Source: Azohydromonas australica DSM 1124 (GTDB lineage Bacteria > Pseudomonadota > Gammaproteobacteria > Burkholderiales > Burkholderiaceae_C). From it: a DNA stretch of 47,318 bases. The translations under genes and the position numbers were made by a program. Each line of letters begins with the position of its first letter. The stretch's first letter is position 1. Location: the NCBI RefSeq assembly GCF_000430725.1, contig NZ_KE387220.1:1-47318 (forward strand). The letters are read 5' to 3'. The notes beneath the pieces were generated by a model. That model was not told where the DNA came from, ran no database searches, and was given only the letters and a program-made list of their open reading frames with translations. Shown here piece after piece: positions 41,373 through 47,318 of the stretch.

Positions 41373-41636
41373 ATGTACATGACTGACGATGTCCCGACCG
41401 GCTGGGTCAAGCCGGTGGCCAAGCTCACGCCTGAATCGCTCAAGGCCCGCATTTCCAATCTGCGCACCGAACTGGCCGACGCTGAATCGCAGCTGCGCGA
41501 GATGGAAGAGGGCACCCGACTGGAGGCACTGGTGAAGGTGCGCAACCTCATGCGCGCGTTCGAGTTGACGCCGGCCGATCTTGGGCTGGAGGTGCCGCCG
41601 CGGCGGCGCGGCAGGCCGCGCAAGACTCAGAGCTGA
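41373..41636 (+). CDS. H-NS-like protein, coiled coil plus AT-hook, shortened
   Basis: The 87-residue protein has a helical oligomerisation region (about 18-58, LTPESLKARISNLRTELADA, EALVKVRNLMRAFEL), then LTPADLGLEVPP and the AT-hook-like RRRGRPRKTQS at the very end. Beta-proteobacterial H-NS proteins have this order but continue with a DNA-binding domain, which is missing here. It may be a natural short form that binds DNA with the hook alone or forms mixed oligomers with host H-NS, helping the plasmid stay silent. Confidence 0.6.
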   Translation: MYMTDDVPTGWVKPVAKLTPESLKARISNLRTELADAESQLREMEEGTRLEALVKVRNLMRAFELTPADLGLEVPPRRRGRPRKTQS

Positions 41637-41718
41637 GACGCCGGCCGCGAGCTTTGAACCGATCAGCGTCAGGGGCCCCGGCCTGGTCGGCGGCCGGGGC
41701 CGCGCAACGCAGCAGCCA

Positions 41719-42954
41719 TCACAGCGACTTGAGGTACTGGACCAAGTCCGCGATCTCCGCATCGGTCAGGTACAGCGCCTTCTTCCGGTTGTAGGTTTGC
41801 ACGACCTCCTCCAGCGTCGCTGCCGTGCCGTTGTGGAAGTAGGGCGGGTGCTGCCAGACGCCGCGCAGCGGCGTGGTGCGGTACATCTTGGTCGCGCTGC
41901 GCGATGCGTAGCTCGGCGCGCCACCAGGCTCGGGCTCGCTCACCACTTCGCTGGGCGCGTGCACGCGCCGGTTTGCGTCCGTGAACGCCGGCCCGCTGTG
42001 GCAACTGGCGCAAGTGCCCTTGGTGTTGAAGATCACCCGTCCGCGCGGGGCCGCCGCGGGGTTGAAGCTGCCGGCCGGCGGCACCGGCGGCTGCAGCGTC
42101 AGCTGGTACGCCTGCAGCGCCGGCAAGCGGCTGCTGACCAGGTCGTCGGTCCCGTTCGTGACGGAGACGCCGATGCGCGGGTCGCGGAAGCTGCCGTGGC
42201 CGCCCATCTGCGTCACGGCGACGTAGCGGTTCCAGTAAGCGATCCGGTGACCGTCGCCGGTGTAGGTGATGCGGTGCACGTCCTGCAGGCCGTACGCGGG
42301 CGGGATGAGCACGGGGGCGCTGATGCCGTCCAGGTTGAAGCGCGGGTCGTAGCGGCCCTTGCCCCACGAACGGTAGATGGCCTTGGTAGCCTCGCTGAGG
42401 GCGGGGGACAGGGCTATGAGGGCGCCCGGGTCCAAGTCCCGGTTGGGCCAGCCGTCCAGTCGCCTGCCGATGCCCCGAGCGAACGAGTTGTCCACCGTGG
42501 AGTGGCACAGCGCGCAGGTCACGCCCAGCCGCGTGAGCCGGTCGCGGCCGCCCACGGTCTCCACCCGGCCCTTGAGGCCGATGACGGCATCGAGCTTGAG
42601 CAGCGCCACCGTGGTGTCGGGGCTGGCGAGATCGACGCTGCCGTCGGCGATGCCCTGGCGGACTTCCGGCGGCAGGGCCCTGACGTCCACCTTCAGGCCG
42701 ACCGATAGCGCGGTCTTGGGCGACACCCTGGTTCCCACGACCTCGTGCAGGTGCAGGCGGTCGCTCCAGAACATTTCGTCGCCAAAGGTCTGGCGCCGGA
42801 AGATGTACTGGCCCCGATCCGGGTCCGGTGCTGTCACGGCCTGGGGCTCCTCCCGCGCCAGGGACATTGGGGGTTGCGGCGCGTTGCTGGGATCCGAGCC
42901 GCCGCAGCCGGCAAGCAGCACGGTACACAGGGCAGGTACCTGGAACAGTTTCAT
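41719..42954 (-). CDS. Di-haem c-type cytochrome lipoprotein
   Basis: The 411-residue precursor has a lipoprotein signal (LFQVPALCTVLLAGCGG) and two haem-binding motifs, CALCH (about residue 148) and CASCH (about 318). HPPYFHNGTAATLEEVVQTY near the end resembles cytochrome c peroxidase/MauG-type proteins (LRNVALTAPYFHDG region). It should sit in the periplasm, attached to a membrane, and carry out electron transfer or peroxide-linked oxidation. The first cysteine motif lies later than in classical peroxidases, so the exact class is open. No partner redox gene is adjacent. Confidence 0.75.
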   Translation of the reverse strand: MKLFQVPALCTVLLAGCGGSDPSNAPQPPMSLAREEPQAVTAPDPDRGQYIFRRQTFGDEMFWSDRLHLHEVVGTRVSPKTALSVGLKVDVRALPPEVRQGIADGSVDLASPDTTVALLKLDAVIGLKGRVETVGGRDRLTRLGVTCALCHSTVDNSFARGIGRRLDGWPNRDLDPGALIALSPALSEATKAIYRSWGKGRYDPRFNLDGISAPVLIPPAYGLQDVHRITYTGDGHRIAYWNRYVAVTQMGGHGSFRDPRIGVSVTNGTDDLVSSRLPALQAYQLTLQPPVPPAGSFNPAAAPRGRVIFNTKGTCASCHSGPAFTDANRRVHAPSEVVSEPEPGGAPSYASRSATKMYRTTPLRGVWQHPPYFHNGTAATLEEVVQTYNRKKALYLTDAEIADLVQYLKSL

Positions 42955-43379
42955 CGCGACCTCCGATCCAAAAGACCACCCTGGAAGCAGGCACCCACGT
43001 GGAGCCGGCGCTCTGGTACAGGTTTGGTTGGCGGATAGACGTCACGAGAAGGCGCAGCGTTTCCGAGCCCTCGTTGGGTCAGCGGCGTTCAGCCGGTGTT
43101 CCTTCGACGCCAGCCGTTGCCAACGGGCGCGTCCACATGGCGCAGAAACGGCACAGTTGAAGTACTTGGCGCGTCATCACCCGGTGGGGTGGGGCCATGC
43201 GGCAGGGATGGTGCAAATGCTGGTTGCGGCAGCTGATGGAGCACATCCCATTGGCTGCCTCAACCAGCAAAGCCGATTTCGAAGTCTGCCAAGACCTGAT
43301 ACGTCGAAGACTGATCTGCCGGGACTACGATGGTCGCAGTCACTTCGCGTGGGACGCTACCCGAGAAAGTGCAGCAGGG
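42955..43379. other. Region without a supported gene
   Basis: There are 425 bases upstream of the cytochrome gene (minus) and the small helical protein (plus). Promoters for both should lie here but none is clear. The frame of the following gene is open from 43197, but residues before ATG 43380 are not protein-like. Confidence 0.35.
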
Positions 43380-43649
43380 ATGGATGACCGCAGACAGCAG
43401 TTCATGCTTGCCTTCGTGGCGTACATGAACTTGCGCCGGATCGAGGACGACGAACTGCGGCGCAGGCTGATTGCCGACATGAACCGCAAGGTCGACGAGA
43501 TGGTCGCCAAGGGAGAGGCCATTCCGGACATCACGCCGGAGAGGCTGATCGCGCTGGAGCTGGAGCGTCAAGCCATGGAGGAACGCGCCCCCGAGCGGGA
43601 TGGGCCTCAGATCAGCATCCAGCGTGGTGCGGGCAGTCGATGCCGGTAA
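43380..43649 (+). CDS. Small helical charged protein, unknown
   Basis: From ATG 43380 the 89 residues read MDDRRQQFMLAFVAYMNLRR, RIEDDELRRRLIADMNRKVD and ITPERLIALELERQAMEERA: a highly charged, mostly helical protein without membrane segments. It lies upstream of the origin. I do not recognise the family; partner binding in plasmid maintenance is only a guess. Confidence 0.45.
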   Translation: MDDRRQQFMLAFVAYMNLRRIEDDELRRRLIADMNRKVDEMVAKGEAIPDITPERLIALELERQAMEERAPERDGPQISIQRGAGSRCR

Positions 43650-43939
43650 GTGGCTTGGCGCGCCCGCATAAACGTCCCTTGAGGCCAGCGCGCCGCGGCG
43701 TGGCCAAATGGTTCGTTGAGCAGGGGGTGGCCACTCGCGCTACGCCTTGATTTCGGCCAGCAGCGTCAACAGTTGCTGGCGCTCATGGTCGTTGGCCGTC
43801 ATTGGGCGGCGGCTCGCCCCGGGTCGCATACGAGCCAAGCGGCGCTGTATGGGAAAACCTCAGGATAGGCCACGGCAGCAAGCCGCCAAATTCGCACCGG
43901 CCACAACTCGACGGCATTGCGTTCCTGATCGCGGTCTTC

Positions 43940-44441
43940 TTCGTGGTTTCGCATAGGGCAAGCATGCTGACATGCAGCGCTGGTCAGCGCATGAGGTGTT
44001 CGTGGTTTCGCATAGGCCAACCTCGGCTGACACCCGGTTTGTGCAGTTGTCCGACGGCCGATCGTGCTCTTGGTCGATGTGGCCATGGAAAGTGACAGGC
44101 CATCGCTCGGCCCGCGCTGGCTTGCCGGACATTGGTATTCAAGAACGATTCAATAAGATTCAGGCCTGTGGAAAACGTCGCCAAGTGACTGTCGAGATTG
44201 AGAAATTTCAGCAGTACCGATATGCGATACCGCGAACTTTGCTATGCGTGCCGACGAGCTTTGCTATGCGATACAACGAGTTCGCCTATGCATGCCGACG
44301 AATCAGGCATGCCATACCGCGAGCCGGCCTATGCGCAACGACGAACGCGCTATGCGATACCGCGAATCTCGTGTGCAGCCTCAGCGAAGCGACGTTGCGG
44401 CCTATATGCGAAACCGCGAACCTTCTATTCCAAACCGCGAA
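43940..44441 (+). other. oriV: oriV: iteron array upstream of trfA
   Basis: Eleven copies of a 16-base word, best form TATGCGATACCGCGAA, precede trfA. Two inverted copies (as TTCGTGGTTTCGCATA) are at 43940-43955 and 43999-44014. Seven direct copies start at 44221, 44243, 44265, 44287, 44308, 44330 and 44351, spaced 21-22 bases, thus on one face of the helix. Two more start at 44405 and 44426, just before trfA. This is the arrangement of IncP origins, where TrfA binds iterons at about 22-base spacing; the proximal pair may serve autoregulation or copy control. No clear AT-rich melting region or DnaA box was identified. Confidence 0.85.
44221..44366 (+). repeat. Main block of seven direct iterons
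   Basis: The strongest copies are the first and last (TATGCGATACCGCGAA); inner copies vary mainly in the middle (TATGCGTGCCGACGAG, TATGCATGCCGACGAA, TATGCGCAACGACGAA). Alternation of GATACCGCG and GTGCCGACG types suggests doubling of a two-unit block. Confidence 0.8.
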
Positions 44442-44467
44442 CTGGGGCGTGATAGCTTCTGCGGACC

Positions 44468-45388
44468 ATGCCTGTGCCCAACTTCGACGATCTCCTGTCG
44501 CGCATCGAATCCAGCCGCGCAAAGGCGCGGGAGCGTGACGCGCTGGAGATGAGTGCGCGGGAGGTGCATCCCCAGGCGGACCTGTTCCTGCCGGCAACCT
44601 GGGGCAAGCAGCAGCGGGCCGTGCCCAACGCCATCGTGCGTTGCGGGCTGGTGGCGGTGCTGGAGAAGGGCGCTGAGCGGCTGCAGCTGGACCGGGCGGA
44701 GATCGCCTCGCTGGATGGCATGCGGGTCGAGTACACCGGCAAGCAGTGGACGAGTGACGAGATCGATGTCCTGATGCAGCTCATCCACATCGGCCGCGCA
44801 TTGCCGCTGGGATCGCTCTTCGTCGTTACCGGCCACCAGATGCTGCAGATGCTGGGCTGGGGCCGCAGCGACGAGAGCTACGAGCGCGTGCGCTGTGCGA
44901 TCAACATCCTCATTGACGCGACGCTGCGCATCAGGTGCGATCGCCCGGTCAAGCCCCACACCAAGCCGCTGACCTTCGCCGGCCGCTTCGTCAAGGACGT
45001 CACCATCATCGGTGACGAGGCGCATGGCGGCTCGCGCTGGCAATTGGCGATCGATCCGAAGGTACTCGCCCTGTTCGACGAGAACCTCTACACCATCATC
45101 GAGTGGCAGCGGCGCCAGGGCCTGCGCAGCCCGATGGCCAAGTGGCTGCACCTGTACTACGAGACCCATGACGAGCCGCATCCTCTTTCCACGCCACGTC
45201 TGCATGCCCTGATGGGCAGCCGAAACCAAAACATGTCGAGCTTCCGGCAGACGCTGAAGAAGGCGCACCAGATGCTCATGGACAAGGGCCTGGTTGCCTC
45301 GGCGACCTACGATCCGGTCAGCGACACGCACGAGGTCAAGCACCTGCGTCGCATCAGCCACGCTTCGGTGGCAGCCTTGGTCGCCTGA
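44468..45388 (+). CDS. trfA: TrfA, replication initiator
   Basis: The 306-residue protein matches the TrfA family: FLPATWGKQQRAVPNAIVRC, KQWTSDEIDVLMQLIHIGRA, HQMLQMLGWGRSDESYERVR and WQLAIDPKVLALFDENLYTI, with a tandem winged-helix layout. It binds the iterons upstream and opens the origin together with host DnaA and DnaB. RP4 makes a long and a short form from one gene; the size here corresponds to the short one. The two iterons at 44405-44441 end 26 bases before the start and may let TrfA repress its own gene. Confidence 0.9.
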   Translation: MPVPNFDDLLSRIESSRAKARERDALEMSAREVHPQADLFLPATWGKQQRAVPNAIVRCGLVAVLEKGAERLQLDRAEIASLDGMRVEYTGKQWTSDEIDVLMQLIHIGRALPLGSLFVVTGHQMLQMLGWGRSDESYERVRCAINILIDATLRIRCDRPVKPHTKPLTFAGRFVKDVTIIGDEAHGGSRWQLAIDPKVLALFDENLYTIIEWQRRQGLRSPMAKWLHLYYETHDEPHPLSTPRLHALMGSRNQNMSSFRQTLKKAHQMLMDKGLVASATYDPVSDTHEVKHLRRISHASVAALVA

Positions 45389-45538
45389 CCTCTGCAGGCA
45401 TCGGGACTCGGCTGCCCCAGCAAGCACTCAAGCCTGATCTACCAGACTCCTTGCTGAACCACGCCAGATAACTGGGCGTCGCGGCTGGGGCCAAAGCGCC
45501 GAGGTCGGCCGCGCCAAGCTGTAGTCCAGTACGGGCAT

Positions 45539-45579
45539 GCTGGTTGTCACTTGACAACCAGCTGATGCATCTTTACCTT
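45539..45579 (+). promoter_or_regulatory. Palindromic operator overlapping a promoter of the HicA-like cassette
   Basis: GCTGGTTGTC (45539-45548) and GACAACCAGC (45553-45562) are perfect ten-base arms around ACTT. The right arm overlaps a perfect -35 box TTGACA (45551-45556), followed 17 bases later by TACCTT (45574-45579; three of six -10 positions). The first gene starts at 45594. This is the usual layout of a toxin-antitoxin operon repressed by its own antitoxin. Confidence 0.55.
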
Positions 45580-45593
45580 TCAGACCAACATTG

Positions 45594-45872
45594 ATGCCAC
45601 GGGCAAAGCATCCGAACAAGGAAGTCGAAGCAGCCATTCAGCACGCGGAGAAGAACGGCTGGACGGTGGAAGTCGGAGGCGCCCATGCCTGGGGAAAGAT
45701 GTACTGTCCCTACAACGACGCCGAGTGCCGATGTGGAATGCACTGCATCACCAGCATTTGGAGCACGCCCAAGAACCCGGGCAACTTCTCCAGGCAGCTT
45801 CGGCGGGTCGTCGACAACTGCACGACGCACAAGAAGCAGCACGGCGAAGGGACAGGCGACACGGAAGACTGA
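45594..45872 (+). CDS. HicA-like small protein, candidate toxin
   Basis: The 92-residue protein has EVEAAIQHAEKNGWTVEVGG followed by AHAWGKMYCP, recalling the HicA fold (helix, NGW, strand, Gly-x-His), in which the His is catalytic for mRNA cutting. It is longer than HicA and contains a cysteine cluster (YCPYNDAECRCGMHC) and the basic helix NFSRQLRRVVDNCTTHKKQH. ATG 45594 is preferred to TTG 45591. It is 22 bases upstream of the HTH gene. Toxicity is inferred. Confidence 0.55.
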   Translation: MPRAKHPNKEVEAAIQHAEKNGWTVEVGGAHAWGKMYCPYNDAECRCGMHCITSIWSTPKNPGNFSRQLRRVVDNCTTHKKQHGEGTGDTED

Positions 45873-45894
45873 TCCACGCCCCCTGCGCAGGTAG

Positions 45895-46419
45895 ATGATG
45901 GAATACGAATTCACTCTCAAGTACAAGCTGGATCCCAACGACGCGGACCATGACGAACTCGTGGAACGCCTGGGCGCTGCCGGTTGCACCGATGCCCTGG
46001 TCGGCCTGGGCGTGGCCGGTCACCTGGGGCTGGAGTTCGTGCGGGAAGCCACTTCCGCCGAGGACGCCATCCTGAGCGCGCTCGCCGATGTGAAGGGCGC
46101 CATCCCGGGCGCGAAGCTGATTGAAGTCGGGCCGGACTTCGTGGGGCTGTCCGACGTCGCCGACTTGGTGGGCGTGACACGCCAGAACATACGCAAGCTC
46201 ATGGTGGCGCACATGGCTGCGTTTCCAGCGCCGGTTCACTCCGGCTCGGCTTCCATCTGGCACTTGGCGCTCGTGCTGCAGTTTCTCAATGAGCGCGGTT
46301 ACAAGCTGGCCCAGGCGGTGGTCGATGTGGCCAAGGCCGCCATGCGAGTGAACATCGCCAAGGAAGCTGCCCTGGTCGGGCACCAGCTCGGCGACGAACG
46401 GTTTGCGTTGGCAGCCTAG
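45895..46419 (+). CDS. HTH protein, candidate antitoxin of the HicA-like partner
   Basis: The 174-residue protein has an N-terminal alpha/beta domain (MMEYEFTLKYKLDPNDADHD, about 1-80) that may bind the partner, and a helix-turn-helix at about 82-105 (DFVGLSDVADLVGVTRQNIR). A helical C-terminus follows (ALVLQFLNERGYKLAQAVVD). HicB antitoxins likewise combine a partner-binding domain with a DNA-binding one, though this protein is longer and shows no obvious HicB core. It probably represses the promoter at 45539. The gene order (toxin first) also fits hicAB. Confidence 0.55.
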   Translation: MMEYEFTLKYKLDPNDADHDELVERLGAAGCTDALVGLGVAGHLGLEFVREATSAEDAILSALADVKGAIPGAKLIEVGPDFVGLSDVADLVGVTRQNIRKLMVAHMAAFPAPVHSGSASIWHLALVLQFLNERGYKLAQAVVDVAKAAMRVNIAKEAALVGHQLGDERFALAA

Positions 46420-46511
46420 GCAACTAGGTAGCAGGGTCCCTGGGACATCCGGGGGAGTGAATTGGCAGCGCTACGCAAACGGTTGCTTCACGACATTGGA
46501 CGGCAGCGCGC

Positions 46512-47318
46512 CTAGCCCAGCTGCTTCCAGAGCTTCCTCATCTCCTTGGCCACGCGGTGCGACTCGGCGTGCACGTACTGCGACGTGGTCGTGAGGCTGG
46601 CGTGGCCCAGCAACGCGCCCACCACGTCCAGCGGGACGCCGGCGGCTACCGCCGTGCTGGCGCTGGTGTGGCGCAGCCAGTGCGCCGAGGCCAGGCGCAG
46701 CCGCTGCGCGCCCAGCCGGTCCTTGCCCTCCAGGCGTTGCGCCACGCGCTCGAAGAGGCGCTGCAGGTCGTCATGGATGGTCTGCGGGCGCACGCCGTCG
46801 CCCTTGTAGGTGGGCGTGCCGTCCGGCAGCGCCGTCACAGTCTCGATGGCCCCAAAGGTGTCCATCACGTCCATGCGGCCGGCGCTGGGCAGCTTCAGGT
46901 ACAGGTCGTCCACCTTGCCGATGAGGTACGTGCCCGGTGGTACGTGCTCCAGGTCATCGGGCAGCCCGCGCGCGGCGAGATAGGCCTGCAGGGCATGCAC
47001 CAGGTCCTCGGGCAACGGCACCTCACGGTACTTGCTGCGCTTGCCCACCACGTGCAGCACCCAGCCGCCGTCGCCCTGCTGCGAGGGCGGTATCCATTCC
47101 AGGTGGTCGCGCCGCGCGGCGGCCAGCTCCGAAATTCGCAGCCCTGTCGAGATCAGAAAGCGCAGCACCAGCGCCATGCGGCGATGCCGTCCGCCCGGCT
47201 CCAGCGCGGGGAGCTCCTCCAGTACCGCCTTGAGTGCCGGCGTGGGCAGCGTGCGCGCCAGCACCCGGTTGCGCTTGGCCCGGTCGTGCTCCAGCCCCGT
47301 GGTGTCGGCGGCCGTGGT
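46512..47318 (-). CDS. Tyrosine recombinase / integrase (5' end outside window)
   Basis: The frame is open to the window edge, so the N-terminal SAM-like domain is missing from view. The catalytic domain is complete: Arg in STGLRISELAAARRD, the Lys/strand region GKRSKYREVPL, HWLRHTSASTAV with His and Arg, GHASLTTTSQYVH with the second His and the nucleophile Tyr. It joins or resolves DNA at short sites. On a plasmid it could act as a dimer resolvase, or be the integrase of an inserted element. It is convergent with the HTH gene; the 92-base gap shows no clear attachment site. Confidence 0.9.
   Translation of the reverse strand, partial: TTAADTTGLEHDRAKRNRVLARTLPTPALKAVLEELPALEPGGRHRRMALVLRFLISTGLRISELAAARRDHLEWIPPSQQGDGGWVLHVVGKRSKYREVPLPEDLVHALQAYLAARGLPDDLEHVPPGTYLIGKVDDLYLKLPSAGRMDVMDTFGAIETVTALPDGTPTYKGDGVRPQTIHDDLQRLFERVAQRLEGKDRLGAQRLRLASAHWLRHTSASTAVAAGVPLDVVGALLGHASLTTTSQYVHAESHRVAKEMRKLWKQLG

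Noticed and set aside
43750..43836. Tiny minus-strand frame with MTANDHERQQLLTLLAEIKA upstream of the iterons.
   Set aside because: It has under 30 codons, no ribosome site and no recognised family; not supported as a gene.
43848..43862. TATGGGAAAACC as a possible further iteron.
   Set aside because: Only part of the 16-base word matches and the spacing does not fit the array.
1..47318. CRISPR arrays, tRNA or rRNA genes.
   Set aside because: No regularly spaced identical repeats with unique spacers and no tRNA- or rRNA-like sequences were seen; the only regular array is the iteron block.

Overview
This window looks like most of a self-transmissible, broad-host-range plasmid of the IncP/RP4 type, or an integrated derivative of one. 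The host is probably a beta-proteobacterium of the order Burkholderiales: the backbone is GC-rich, the accessory genes are typical of that group (RsbRD-type sensor, SRAP, ACT and CrtZ families), and the conjugation genes match IncP gene by gene. Family names come from recognised motifs, gene order and overlap patterns; no database search was run.

Layout. (1) 1-3600: an AT-richer accessory island with the end of an IS5-type transposase, a 5'-truncated ATPase gene of the Hsp90/GHKL type, a two-domain PD-(D/E)XK nuclease and a small membrane protein. (2) 3800-10860: cargo comprising ssb, two ACT-domain paralogues, a CrtZ-like hydroxylase, a zinc-ribbon protein, an SRAP gene with an in-frame stop, an orphan TnpB, an ArgP-like LysR regulator and two small doubtful frames. 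(3) 10943-22476, minus strand: a complete trbB-trbN mating-pair-formation operon with almost every stop and start codon overlapping, preceded by trbA. (4) 23069-34836: a small membrane gene, korB, traJ, an RP4-like oriT, then traK-traL-traM-traI(-traH)-traG-traF-traC on the plus strand. (5) 35243-38340: a winged-helix protein of replication-gene type and a separate parA-parB cassette with three copies of one palindrome. (6) 39005-43650: cargo with a Tat-exported micro-protein, a response regulator, a decayed histidine kinase, an H-NS-like protein and a di-haem cytochrome c. (7) 43940-45388: an iteron-type oriV and trfA. (8) 45539-47318: a HicA-like/HTH two-gene cassette behind a palindromic operator, and a tyrosine recombinase that runs off the window.

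How it works together. TrfA would bind the iterons to start replication. ParA/ParB with the TTGGAGCGCTCCAA sites would segregate the plasmid. KorB appears to act without an adjacent IncC partner; two perfect palindromes TTCAGC-S-GCTGAA, upstream of trbA and traI, look like a shifted version of the IncP KorB operator and would tie transfer to KorB. TraI with TraJ, TraK and TraH would nick at the TATCCTG/CCCG site. TraG would couple the relaxosome to the Trb pore, and TraF would mature the TrbC pilin.

Most notable: the complete oriV and oriT architecture, the variant KorB operators, the HicA-like/HTH cassette with its own operator, the gene nested in traI, and several cargo genes caught in decay.
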